A stretch of 24,720 bases of DNA from Syntrophobacterales bacterium. Its GTDB lineage: Bacteria > Desulfobacterota > Syntrophorhabdia > Syntrophorhabdales > WCHB1-27. The position numbers and the translations under genes were made by a program. The notes beneath the pieces were generated by a model. It saw only the letters and a program-made list of their open reading frames with translations. It did not search any database and was not told the DNA's origin. Positions 1-7,483 of this stretch are shown piece after piece. The stretch is from the NCBI GenBank assembly GCA_017881765.1, contig JADGQN010000015.1, positions 1-24,720 of the forward strand, read 5' to 3'. Numbering within the stretch: position 1 is the stretch's first letter; every line of letters begins with the position of its first letter.

Positions 1-107
1 ACCACCTTCGTGCCGTATTCAATCATCTGCCGTGCATGAAAGGCACCTTCACCACCGGTGATACCCTGCACGACCACACGTGTGTTTCCATCAATAAGGA
101 TACTCAA
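1..107 (-). CDS. sucD: Succinyl-CoA synthetase alpha subunit, N-terminal part (cut by window edge)
   Basis: Only the first 35 codons are inside the window. They read as the start of the alpha subunit of succinyl-CoA ligase: SILIDGNTRVVVQGITGGEG, the beginning of the CoA-binding Rossmann domain with its glycine-rich loop. The subunit carries the phosphohistidine that passes phosphate between succinyl-CoA and the nucleotide bound by SucC. The start is a TTG at 105-107, with a GAGGG Shine-Dalgarno a few bases upstream. The reading frame is closed by a stop further up and holds no ATG, so TTG is the most likely start. It follows sucC on the same strand after about 105 bases that hold a small inverted-repeat region. 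Confidence 0.9.
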   Translation of the reverse strand, partial: MSILIDGNTRVVVQGITGGEGAFHARQMIEYGTKV

Positions 108-134
108 TGGCTTAGCCCTCGTCGTCCAAGTCGT

Positions 135-208
135 CGTTACGAGTTCCGGGTTGCGCGTTGCGGGTTAAGCGCTTCAGCCCTTTGACTCGTAACTTGTAAC
201 CTGTAACG
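135..208. repeat. Opposed heptamer-periodic repeats between sucC and sucD
   Basis: On the plus strand 135-169 reads as five degenerate 7-base units (CGTTACG, AGTTCCG, GGTTGCG, CGTTGCG, GGTTAAG). After 16 bases, 186-208 holds three units of the opposite sense (CTCGTAA, CTTGTAA, CCTGTAA). The two blocks are imperfect reverse complements, so the transcript could fold into a hairpin between sucC and sucD. Function is unknown; it could trim or stabilise mRNA or be a neutral expanding repeat. Confidence 0.6.
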
Positions 209-212
209 TTCT

Positions 213-1379
213 TTAACCAGCTGTCTTCAGCAGCCGCTGAACCATCTCTCCCGCTTCTTTCATGCTACCGGCCGCATGGAAAGCAAGGCCCGATTCCGCG
301 AGGATCTGCCGCCCCAGCTCGACATTTGTCCCTTCCAGCCTGATAACGACAGGCGCCCGGATATCGAGTTCCCGGGCCGCTTCCGTTACTCCCTTTGCAA
401 GCGTATCGCATCTCAGAATGCCACCGAAAATGTTGATGAAGACAACTCTCACGTCAGGATCAGAGATCAATATACGCAGGCCTGCCCTGCCCATCTCCTC
501 CGTCGCTCCGCCACCCACGTCGAGGAAGTTTGCAGGCTCGGCCCCGGTAAGCTTGATAAGGTCCATCGTTGCCATAGCCAGGCCGGCACCATTCACCATG
601 CAGCCCACGCTGCCGCGCAGCTTTATGTAGTTGAGGTTTTGACGGGATGCCTCGACCTCCAGCGGATCTTCCTGCGACGGGTCGCGTAAGGACGCTACGT
701 CGGGGTGACGAAATAGGGCATTGTCATCAAAATTGATCTTGCCGTCAAGGGCAACAAGTCTCCCTTCTTGGGTCAATACCAGGGGATTTATCTCAACGTG
801 GGAACAATCCTTATCCACGAACAGGCGATACATACCGCCAACAACGGCGCTCATCTGCTTCATAACCTTTCCGTCGAGCCCGAGCGCGTAGCAGAAGCGG
901 GAAACCTGGAACGGACGAAGACCCACCCCTGGGTCTATCCACTCGCTCAACACTTTCTCCGGGGTCTCGGCAGCCTTTTCAATATCCATCCCTCCCTCAG
1001 TGCTGCCAAGGAGAACGACGGATGCACGAGCCCGATCGATCGTGAGGCCGATGTAGAATTCCCGGTCGACCCTGAGCATCTCTTCTATGAGCAAGGAACT
1101 GACTGGTCTACCTTCGGCACCGGTCTGCGGCGTCACAAGCCTCGCACCCAGGAGCCGGGACGCGACCTCAGCTACCTCTTCCAGATTGTCGATGATCTTG
1201 ATGCCGCCCGCTTTTCCGCGGCCACCCGCGTGAATCTGGGCTTTGATAACGAGAGGGACAGTACCGATATCCTTACCGGCCTCGACCGCCTCTTGCGGTG
1301 ATCTTGCTACTGCGCCGTTAGGAACGGCGATCCCGTAAGTCCGAAACAGCCCCTTGGCCTGGTACTCATATATCTTCAT
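213..1379 (-). CDS. sucC: Succinyl-CoA synthetase beta subunit (ADP/GDP-forming)
   Basis: This is the nucleotide-binding subunit of succinyl-CoA ligase, converting succinyl-CoA plus NDP and phosphate to succinate, CoA and NTP. The 388 residues match the usual length of about 385-390. The protein opens with MKIYEYQAKGLFRTYGI and the ATP-grasp segment VIKAQIHAGGRGKAGGIK. It later has VEINPLVLT (Mg/nucleotide site), FLDVGGGA and NIFGGILRCD, typical of the ligase-CoA domain. An ATG 33 bases upstream is in frame, but conservation starts at the ATG at 1379, so I chose that. Its start overlaps the end of korC by 14 bases, so it is probably translated with the oxidoreductase. The pairing supports 2-oxoglutarate as the substrate of the upstream enzyme. 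Confidence 0.95.
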   Translation of the reverse strand: MKIYEYQAKGLFRTYGIAVPNGAVARSPQEAVEAGKDIGTVPLVIKAQIHAGGRGKAGGIKIIDNLEEVAEVASRLLGARLVTPQTGAEGRPVSSLLIEEMLRVDREFYIGLTIDRARASVVLLGSTEGGMDIEKAAETPEKVLSEWIDPGVGLRPFQVSRFCYALGLDGKVMKQMSAVVGGMYRLFVDKDCSHVEINPLVLTQEGRLVALDGKINFDDNALFRHPDVASLRDPSQEDPLEVEASRQNLNYIKLRGSVGCMVNGAGLAMATMDLIKLTGAEPANFLDVGGGATEEMGRAGLRILISDPDVRVVFINIFGGILRCDTLAKGVTEAARELDIRAPVVIRLEGTNVELGRQILAESGLAFHAAGSMKEAGEMVQRLLKTAG

Positions 1380-1953
1380 TTTCCCACGTGTCGGCCTCCG
1401 GTGGGGGCCCACTCTTTCTCATCCGCTTTGCCGCCGCCATACCAGCCTTGAGAGCATCCCGGTTGAGCTTCTCGGTCCCCTTCGGTACGCGCGACAGCAC
1501 GGCAGCCTCAATAGCCTTTTTCGAGACGATAGAGCTGAGTTCGCTGATCGCCCCGAGGGCCACAATGTTGGCCACCATCTCCTTTTTGAACCGGTCGCGT
1601 GCGATGCGCGTGAATGGTATCTGAACGGCATTGGCCACGGGAACCGTTTTAACAAACGTGGAATCGACAATGAGCAGCCCATCAGGTTTCAGATCCTGGT
1701 AATACTCATCGAGCGCTTTCTGATTCATCGTTAGCAACAGGTCCACTTTCATAGCTTTGGGGTAGTCAATCTCCTCGTCGCTCACCACCACCTCGGCCTT
1801 GCTGGAGCCTCCTCGCGCCTCCGGCCCGTAGCTCTGTGTCTGGGCCACCTCCTTGCCATCATAAACACCTATGGCCTCGGCAAGGATAATACCCATCATG
1901 ATCAAGCCCTGGCCCCCGGAACCGCCCAGTCGAATGTCGTATCGAAAACTCAT
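1366..1953 (-). CDS. korC: 2-oxoacid (2-oxoglutarate):ferredoxin oxidoreductase, gamma subunit
   Basis: The 195-residue protein is the gamma (catalytic-domain) subunit of a pyruvate/2-oxoglutarate ferredoxin oxidoreductase. It begins IRLGGSGGQGLIMMGIILAEA, with the family's GGxGGQG loop at residues 10-16, and continues QTQSYGPEARGGSSKAEVV, a second hallmark. The gene starts on an ATG that overlaps the korB stop in an ATGA arrangement, and its end overlaps the sucC start. In the complex this subunit, with alpha and beta, forms the CoA- and thiamine-diphosphate-dependent core. Assignment to 2-oxoglutarate rather than branched-chain 2-oxoacids rests on the downstream sucCD genes and is inference. 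Confidence 0.9.
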   Translation of the reverse strand: MSFRYDIRLGGSGGQGLIMMGIILAEAIGVYDGKEVAQTQSYGPEARGGSSKAEVVVSDEEIDYPKAMKVDLLLTMNQKALDEYYQDLKPDGLLIVDSTFVKTVPVANAVQIPFTRIARDRFKKEMVANIVALGAISELSSIVSKKAIEAAVLSRVPKGTEKLNRDALKAGMAAAKRMRKSGPPPEADTWENEDI

Positions 1954-2792
1954 GCGTCTTTCCCCTGTCCTGCTTTCGCGCGCTGCCTGATGCGCTCGTA
2001 TTGCTCCGTGTAGACCGGCAAATCCCTGTCAGCGAGCACGCCGATGAGGAACTTGTCTTCCATCTCCTCCGGCTTCATCCTGGCCGCTGATTCCACGGTC
2101 ACAGCATGATCCCGCTGCCACTGCAGCATCTCGACAGGTCCTCCCAGACGATTCAACTTTCCATACTGCGTATGACAGTGGGCGATCACTTCGACAACGG
2201 AGAAGCCCTGCTTGAGGAATGCCTTCTCCATAAGCCCGTCGAGCAGCTTGGCATGATAAACGGTCCCTCTTCCCACGAATGCGGCGCCCGCTGTCACAGC
2301 CAGCTCCGATATCTTGAACGCATGCTCGATATTCGTATACATCGTCGTCGTCGATCTCATCCCGAACGGCGTGGTGGGCGAATACTGCCCTCCCGTCATA
2401 CCGTACACGCTGTTATTCAGAATGATCGCGGTGAGGTCGATGTTTCTCCGTGCAGCATGGATGAAATGGTTCCCGCCGATGGCCACGGCATCTCCGTCGC
2501 CCATGACGACAATTACCTTCAGGCCCGGTTTGGCCAGTTTTATACCGGTAGCAAAGGTGAGGGCACGCCCGTGGGTCGTGTGAAGCGTGTTGAAATCCAC
2601 GTACACGGGCAATCTTCCGGAGCAGCCGATGCCCGACACGAGCACTACTTCGTCCTTCTCGTAGCCTATGCGATCTATGGCCCGTATCAGGGCGCCCAGC
2701 ATGATCCCGATCCCGCAGCCGGGGCACCATACGTGCGGAAATTTCTTGTCATGGCGTAAGTATTTATGTATCAGCTTCGTGAACTCTTCCAC
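1950..2792 (-). CDS. korB: 2-oxoglutarate:ferredoxin oxidoreductase, beta subunit (ThDP-binding)
   Basis: The 280-residue beta subunit binds thiamine diphosphate. The ThDP motif is visible as GDGD at residues 98-101 followed by ILNN at 124-127. The N-terminal HVWCPGCGIGIML carries the CPGC cysteines (23 and 26), and SGIGCSGR has another conserved cysteine at 57. FNTLHTTHGRALTFATGIKLA is a signature of KorB/VorA-type beta subunits. The start is GTG at 2790-2792, overlapping the last base of the korA TAG stop; the end overlaps korC by four bases. The complex reversibly decarboxylates a 2-oxoacid to an acyl-CoA, passing two electrons to ferredoxin. Confidence 0.92.
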   Translation of the reverse strand: MEEFTKLIHKYLRHDKKFPHVWCPGCGIGIMLGALIRAIDRIGYEKDEVVLVSGIGCSGRLPVYVDFNTLHTTHGRALTFATGIKLAKPGLKVIVVMGDGDAVAIGGNHFIHAARRNIDLTAIILNNSVYGMTGGQYSPTTPFGMRSTTTMYTNIEHAFKISELAVTAGAAFVGRGTVYHAKLLDGLMEKAFLKQGFSVVEVIAHCHTQYGKLNRLGGPVEMLQWQRDHAVTVESAARMKPEEMEDKFLIGVLADRDLPVYTEQYERIRQRAKAGQGKDA

Positions 2793-3934
2793 TACGCCAC
2801 CTCTATAATGCGATCGAGTATCTCCTCCGGAGTAATAATCGTCCCGTCAACCTTATTGAGCGTTACCACGCGTGTATAGCCTTGATTGACCCGTTTGACC
2901 TCCCGGGAAATCTGACCCATGTTCATTTCAGGCACCAGCACTACCTTCGATGTCTTGAGCACCGGCTCAACCACGCTCTTCATGAAAGGCCAAATGGTTG
3001 TGAGCTTGACAAAGCCCGCTTTAATACCTCTCTCCCGGGCGTCACGCACAGCCCTCTTCGCGGACCGGGCCACCGAGCCGTAGGCAATAACGGTAATGTC
3101 CGCCCCATCCACCTGGTCCACCTCGCCCATCTGAATCTCCGGAAAGCGCTGGCTGATCTTGCGGAAGAGGCGCGCGATAAACGGTCCTATCTCGTCCGGA
3201 CGGCTTGTAGGAAACCCGCGAACGTCATGCGTCAGCCCGGTCACGTGGTATCTGTATCCCTCGCCGAAACTCGCCATCGGAGGCACGCCCGCAGGCGTGT
3301 CCTCGTACGGGATGTACCACTCGGGCGGCACCTTCGGCTTCACACGGTCGAATATCTCCACCAGCCCCTCTTCCGGCAGTGTCACCTTCTCGCGCATGTG
3401 AGCGACCACTTCATCCAGCAGAAGTATCACCGGGTTCCGGAATCTCTCTGACAGGTTGAAAGCCTTTATGGTCAAATCAAAACACTCCCTGACCGTCGAG
3501 GCACAGAGCGCTATCATGGGATGGTCACCATGGGTGCCCCAGCGCGCCTGCATCACATCACCCTGAGCCGGATAGGTGGGCAGCCCCGTGCTCGGCCCTC
3601 CCCGCATTACATTGACGAGCACACACGGCACTTCGGCGATGCACGCAAAGCCGAGGTTCTCCTGCATGAGTGAGAATCCAGGTCCGGACGTGGCAGTCAT
3701 TGATTTGGTGCCGGTGAGAGATGCGCCTATGACGGCGCCCAGGCTCGCTATCTCATCTTCCATCTGGATGAAGGTTCCGTCCAGTCGGGGAAGCTTCACA
3801 GACATAATTTCGGCGATTTCCGTCGCGGGCGTTATGGGGTAGCCGGCGAAAAACCGACATCCTGCTCGCAATGCCCCTTCTGCCACTGCTTCATTGCCTT
3901 GCAGCAACACCTCGTTAACGTTTCGCTTCTTCAC
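2792..3934 (-). CDS. korA: 2-oxoglutarate:ferredoxin oxidoreductase, alpha subunit
   Basis: At 380 residues this is the usual size of a separate alpha subunit of the KorA/VorB type. The conserved GYPITPATEIAE stretch lies near residues 31-42, followed by QMEDEIASLGAVIGAS, TATSGPGFSLMQENLG and GGPSTGLPT, all typical of the pyrimidine-binding and domain I regions. The C-terminal part (GSVARSAKRAV, FVKLTTIWPF) is the transketolase C-terminal-like domain. The start is GTG at 3932-3934, overlapping korD by four bases, with GGAGG just upstream inside korD. The other candidate is a branched-chain 2-oxoacid (Vor) enzyme, which cannot be ruled out by motif alone. Confidence 0.92.
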   Translation of the reverse strand: MKKRNVNEVLLQGNEAVAEGALRAGCRFFAGYPITPATEIAEIMSVKLPRLDGTFIQMEDEIASLGAVIGASLTGTKSMTATSGPGFSLMQENLGFACIAEVPCVLVNVMRGGPSTGLPTYPAQGDVMQARWGTHGDHPMIALCASTVRECFDLTIKAFNLSERFRNPVILLLDEVVAHMREKVTLPEEGLVEIFDRVKPKVPPEWYIPYEDTPAGVPPMASFGEGYRYHVTGLTHDVRGFPTSRPDEIGPFIARLFRKISQRFPEIQMGEVDQVDGADITVIAYGSVARSAKRAVRDARERGIKAGFVKLTTIWPFMKSVVEPVLKTSKVVLVPEMNMGQISREVKRVNQGYTRVVTLNKVDGTIITPEEILDRIIEVA

Positions 3935-4173
3935 TGTCCTCCCCTTGCCTGCCTTTCTTTTTTCTCATGCACCGTGATCGCAAAATCGGGGCAGCGCAGC
4001 TCACACAGACCGCACTTGGCGCATTTTTCCGGATCCTTCACATACGGTGAGCCCGTTTCGTCCCGCGCGAGTGCACCTGTCGGGCAAAAAGCGACACAGA
4101 TGCCGCATGCTTTGCACCAGGCCTTGTAAATATCGATGTTGGGTGGTTTCTTTTCTTCTGTGGCTTGGGTCAT
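3931..4173 (-). CDS. korD: 2-oxoacid oxidoreductase delta subunit, 2[4Fe-4S] ferredoxin-type
   Basis: The protein has 80 residues and two full 4Fe-4S motifs: CKACGICVAFCP (cysteines 20, 23, 26, 30) and CAKCGLCELRCP (51, 54, 57, 61). It is the electron-transfer subunit that carries electrons from the ThDP site to soluble ferredoxin. I chose the ATG at 4173 because a GAGG lies five bases upstream. A longer in-frame extension to 4251 begins inside repetitive noncoding sequence. It is the promoter-proximal gene of the korDABC-sucCD operon; a promoter should lie in 4174-4277, but I see no clear boxes. Confidence 0.9.
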   Translation of the reverse strand: MTQATEEKKPPNIDIYKAWCKACGICVAFCPTGALARDETGSPYVKDPEKCAKCGLCELRCPDFAITVHEKKERQARGGQ

Positions 4174-4277
4174 TGTCACCTCAGTATTGTATACGGTAGC
4201 AAACTCCATACCACGAAGGGCTAAACCGCAAGAGACGCAAGCAGGCTCCAACGCGTAAAGAAATTCGTATTTTGGTT

Positions 4278-4355
4278 GTCACTCCGGTGTAAACCGGAGT
4301 CCAGACTCTCTATAATGCGTTGTAATCCTGGATTCCGGCCTCCGCCGGAATGACG
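4278..4355. repeat. Inverted pair of REP-like palindromes
   Basis: Two imperfect palindromic units face each other. Unit one (4278-4304) contains ACTCCGG-TGTAAA-CCGGAGT. Unit two (4328-4355) contains ATTCCGGC-CTCC-GCCGGAAT. Reverse-complementing unit two gives a sequence closely matching unit one, including the flanking GTCA and CCAG. This is the arrangement of REP/BIME elements seen in many proteobacteria. It lies between the end of dtd and the start of korD, both minus strand, so it may terminate or insulate transcription. Confidence 0.8.
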
Positions 4356-4416
4356 TCAGACCCGACTAGACCAAATTTTCCACAAGCTCTACCCGTCCGG
4401 GCGGTACAGACGAAGG

Positions 4417-4881
4417 CTAACTGGCGTTGGAGTTAGAATCGAGGAGAATCGTAACCGGTCCATCGTTTGTGAGGCTGACTTGCATAGAGGCTTGAAATAC
4501 ACCCGTCTGCACGTTAGTCACCTTTTGTTTGGCTCTTTCAACAAAAAGCTCAAAAAAAGATTTGGCTGTGCCGGCGTCCATGGCTTCAGAAAAGGACGGA
4601 CGCCTTCCTTTTCGACAGTCACCGTACAGGGTAAACTGAGAGACAACGAGGAGGCTACCCCCTACGTCGAGGAGTGACTCATCCAGCTTTCCATCCGGAC
4701 TGCCTTCCTGCGTTTCGAAAATCCGCAGGTTCGCGATCTTGTCTACCATCCACTCGATGTCACGAACGGTATCACCCTTTCCGATACCCAGAAAGACGAG
4801 GAGCCCCCGCCCAATGTTCCCTGCGATCTCATCCGCAACCAGAACAGCAGCCTCGCTCACCCGCTGGACAACCGCTCGCAC
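4417..4881 (-). CDS. dtd: D-aminoacyl-tRNA deacylase
   Basis: This 154-residue enzyme hydrolyses D-amino acids (and glycine mischarged on tRNA-Ala) from tRNA, a chirality checkpoint in the cytoplasm. The family hallmarks are intact: MRAVVQRVSEAAV at the N terminus, SQFTLYGDCRKGRRPSF at 81-97, and the cross-subunit Gly-cisPro loop NDGPVT at 139-144 with the key threonine. The start is GTG at 4879-4881, with a GGGG tract about six bases upstream. The last eight or so residues (DSNSNAS) form a short extra tail. The neighbour upstream on the same strand is the EF-G paralogue, with about 170 bases of repeat-rich sequence between them. Confidence 0.95.
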   Translation of the reverse strand: MRAVVQRVSEAAVLVADEIAGNIGRGLLVFLGIGKGDTVRDIEWMVDKIANLRIFETQEGSPDGKLDESLLDVGGSLLVVSQFTLYGDCRKGRRPSFSEAMDAGTAKSFFELFVERAKQKVTNVQTGVFQASMQVSLTNDGPVTILLDSNSNAS

Positions 4882-4902
4882 TTTGAACCCCGCTTAAGGA
4901 TA

Positions 4903-5050
4903 GGGTCAAGGGTCACGGGTCATGGGTCAAGGGAGAGCAAGAAACCTTGTGCCCGGCGCCACGCAGGAGCGCCTCCGCGAAGACATGCCATCAAGCGGTC
5001 TTATATCCTCCTTCTTCACCCGTGACCCTTGCCCCGTGACCCGTGACCCT
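4903..5050. repeat. Opposed tandem GGGTCAN heptamer repeats
   Basis: Block one (4903-4933) is a run of 7-base units: GGGTCAA, GGGTCAC, GGGTCAT, GGGTCAA, then GGG. Block two (5017-5050) read on the minus strand gives AGGGTCA, CGGGTCA, CGGGGCA, AGGGTCA, CGGGTG. The blocks are reverse complements separated by about 83 bases and could form a long stem in the RNA just after the EF-G paralogue stop codon. They may act as a terminator or stabiliser, but there is no T-run. The layout matches the 135-208 locus with a different unit sequence. Confidence 0.75.
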
Positions 5051-5053
5051 GCC

Positions 5054-7147
5054 TTACTTTTCTTTTTCTGCTCTCTCTTTATTCGCATGTTCTATGACCT
5101 TTTGCGCGATGTGGGCAGGCACTTCCTCGTAGTGAGCGAACTCAACGGCGAACGTGCCGCGCCCGCCGGTCATGGAACGCAGGTCAGGGGCATACCTCAG
5201 AATCTCTGCCATCGGTGCAGTCGCCTTCACCACCTGGCTGTGCCCCTTGGACTCAACACCGACGATCCTCCCCCGGCGCGAGTTCAGATCACCCATGATA
5301 TCGCCCACGTTTTCTTCCGGAACGATTATCTCCATCTTCATGATGGGCTCGAGCAGGACCGGGCTTACCAGTTCCATCCCTTTCTTGAAGCCCATGGAAG
5401 CCGCGATCTTGAAGGCCATATCCGACGAGTCCACATCGTGATACGAGCCGTCGTAGAGCGTTACCCTGAAGTCCGTAACAGGGAATCCGGCCAGAGTGCC
5501 CTGCTCCATCGCCTCCACAATGCCCTTCTCCACCGATGGTATGTAGTTCTTGGGAATAACGCCTCCGACAATCTTATCCGCGAATTCAAACCCTGTTCCT
5601 CTAGGCAGCGGCTCCAATTCAAGCCACGTGTCACCATACTGACCCCTGCCGCCTGACTGGCGCTTGTATCTGCCCTGCACCTTGGTGCTGCCCTTGATCG
5701 TTTCCTTGTATGGTACTTTCGGCTCTCTCAGCTCCACGTCAACGCCAAACTTGCGCTTCATCTTCGCCGCCACCACCTCCAGGTGGATCTGCCCCATGCC
5801 CGACAAGAGGAACTCCCTCGTCTGGTCGTCCCTCGAATAGCGGATGGTCAGGTCTTCCTCCATCAACCTGGCGAGAGAGGTGTTCAGTTTGTCTTCATCG
5901 CCCTTTGTCTTAGGGTGGAGCGAGAACGAGATCACCGGCAACGGCAGGCTCACCTGTGGGTAAATGATCGGGCGTTTCTCATCGCAGAGCGTATCGCCGG
6001 TCCCCGCCTCCTTCAGTTTTGCTACGGCCGCTATATCGCCGACCGACACAAATCCCGCGGGCTTCTGCTTCTTGCCGACGAGATAGAAGATCTGGCCGAT
6101 CCGCTCCTTCTCATCCTTAGTTGAGTTGAGTACGGTGTTGTCGGGGTGAAGCTCCCCTGAATAGACCTTGAAGAGCGTAAGCTTACCAGCGAAGGGATCG
6201 GTGATTGTCTTGAATATGAAAGCGCTGAACGGATCCGTTACGGTCATTTTCCGTTTTGTTGGCTGCCCCTTGGCGTCCACACCTTCCACCTCGCCTTTGA
6301 GGAGTGGGTAAGGAAAAAACTTGACGATGTTGTCGAGCAGGGGCTGGATACCCATATTCCTGGCGGCCGATCCGCACATAACAGGCACGAGCTTCCTCTT
6401 CCAGATCCCCTCCTTGAGACAGCGCTCCACCTCTTCGTCCTTGATCTCTTCGCCACTAAGGTAACGCTCCATCACGGTATCATCCATTTCAACGGCGGTT
6501 TCGATCAGCTTCTCTCGATACTTTGCCGCCTCTGCCGCTAAATCTCCCGGGATCTCAGCCCGGTCGAACGCGCCGGACTGATCATCTTTGTACAGATAGG
6601 CCTTCATGGAGATCAGGTCGATAACCCCTTTGAAGCCTTCTTCCTTGCCTATGGGCAATCCCACAACCACCAGGTTCTTGTCGGTAAACGCCTTGCGCAG
6701 GTCTTCAAGCGTTCTCTCGAAGTCTGCCCGCTCCCGATCCATCTTGTTGATGAAAATCGAGACAGAGACGCCAAATTCCTCGGCATAGCCCCACACTTTT
6801 TCCGTCTGCACGCGGACCCCGGAAACCGCGCTCACCAGGATGACAGCCCCATCAAGAACCCGCATGCAAAGTTTTGCATCGGAAATGAAGTTATCATCCC
6901 CGGGCGAGTCAACCAGATTGATCTTGTACTTATTCCATTCGAAGCAGGCGAGGGACGAAGAGATCGTTGCCTTCTTTTCTATCTCCTCAGGCTCGTAATC
7001 CATCAGCGACGTACCATCGTCAACCTTGCCCAATCTATTGTTTTCTCCGGCCAAAAACAGCATGGCTTCGACGATTGACGTTTTGCCCTCTCCTACGTGC
7101 GAGAACATGCCGACATTTCGGATGACGTCAGGTTCATACTTTTTCAT
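5054..7147 (-). CDS. EF-G-like translational GTPase (paralogue, EF-G2 type)
   Basis: This 697-residue protein has the five-domain length and order of elongation factor G. G1 is SHVGEGKTS (16-24) rather than the canonical GHIDAGKTT, switch I holds TI around 61, and G4 is NKMD (134-137). Domain IV motifs (GGRGQYGD, GGVIPKNYIPSVEKG) and domain V (RRGRIVGVESKG) are complete. The G3 motif reads DSPGDDNF (80-87): the histidine that positions the hydrolytic water in EF-G is aspartate here. This places it with the EF-G-like (FusA2/EF-G2) proteins rather than the main fusA, normally found in the str ribosomal operon. The ATG at 7147 has AGGAG about six bases upstream. Its exact role (elongation, recycling or stress) cannot be told from sequence. 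Confidence 0.88.
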   Translation of the reverse strand: MKKYEPDVIRNVGMFSHVGEGKTSIVEAMLFLAGENNRLGKVDDGTSLMDYEPEEIEKKATISSSLACFEWNKYKINLVDSPGDDNFISDAKLCMRVLDGAVILVSAVSGVRVQTEKVWGYAEEFGVSVSIFINKMDRERADFERTLEDLRKAFTDKNLVVVGLPIGKEEGFKGVIDLISMKAYLYKDDQSGAFDRAEIPGDLAAEAAKYREKLIETAVEMDDTVMERYLSGEEIKDEEVERCLKEGIWKRKLVPVMCGSAARNMGIQPLLDNIVKFFPYPLLKGEVEGVDAKGQPTKRKMTVTDPFSAFIFKTITDPFAGKLTLFKVYSGELHPDNTVLNSTKDEKERIGQIFYLVGKKQKPAGFVSVGDIAAVAKLKEAGTGDTLCDEKRPIIYPQVSLPLPVISFSLHPKTKGDEDKLNTSLARLMEEDLTIRYSRDDQTREFLLSGMGQIHLEVVAAKMKRKFGVDVELREPKVPYKETIKGSTKVQGRYKRQSGGRGQYGDTWLELEPLPRGTGFEFADKIVGGVIPKNYIPSVEKGIVEAMEQGTLAGFPVTDFRVTLYDGSYHDVDSSDMAFKIAASMGFKKGMELVSPVLLEPIMKMEIIVPEENVGDIMGDLNSRRGRIVGVESKGHSQVVKATAPMAEILRYAPDLRSMTGGRGTFAVEFAHYEEVPAHIAQKVIEHANKERAEKEK

Positions 7148-7483
7148 CTGGGCTCCTTTCGAGGATGTTATTCTAATTCAAACCCTGTGCCGCAGACTTC
7201 AGACCCAGGACTCTTGAAAGCAGAACATTCGACTCCACAGGCCAAGGCACCCGACTTTATCCTCATGGTCTCCCCGGCCTTTTTTCCATCTGTCTAATAT
7301 CTGACGTTCTCTGGTCTAATGTCAAACCTTTTCGAGGACATTAAACAGAAGGGAAGGGATGAATTTTACCTGTCTCACCGTAAAAAATCAAGAATTAAAC
7401 GCGGTTTAGCCATTTTCATTTGTTGACTTCAGCCGATCTTCTGTGGTTTATTACTAGGTCCGAAAAAACTTTAAGGTGATTAC
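7148..7483. other. Divergent intergenic region between the EF-G paralogue and rpmH
   Basis: These 336 bases hold the control regions of two divergent units. The half near rpmH is AT-rich. The half near the EF-G gene holds a short heptamer-like series (CAGACTT, CAGACCC, AGGACTC at 7193-7213) and, at about 7293-7325, an opposite-sense series rich in TCTAATNTC. I looked for DnaA boxes because rpmH often lies by dnaA and oriC. Only one near match, TTATCCTCA at 7257-7265, is present, so no origin is called. No small gene is supported. Confidence 0.5.
7423..7452 (+). promoter_or_regulatory. Candidate sigma-70 promoter for the rpmH cluster
   Basis: A TTGACT -35 box (7423-7428) is followed after 18 bases by TTTATT (7447-7452), a weak -10 matching TATAAT in four of six positions. 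It lies about 30 bases before the rpmH start, whose AAGGTG ribosome site is at 7473-7478. Position and -35 quality are good; the -10 is poor. Confidence 0.45.

Noticed and set aside
4174..4251. N-terminal extension of korD up to 4251
   Set aside because: The added residues are translated from repeat-like intergenic sequence, and the inner ATG at 4173 has the ribosome site and the usual delta-subunit length.
7257..7265. TTATCCTCA as a DnaA box marking a replication origin near rpmH
   Set aside because: It is a single site with one mismatch. An origin needs a cluster of boxes with an AT-rich unwinding element and usually dnaA nearby.
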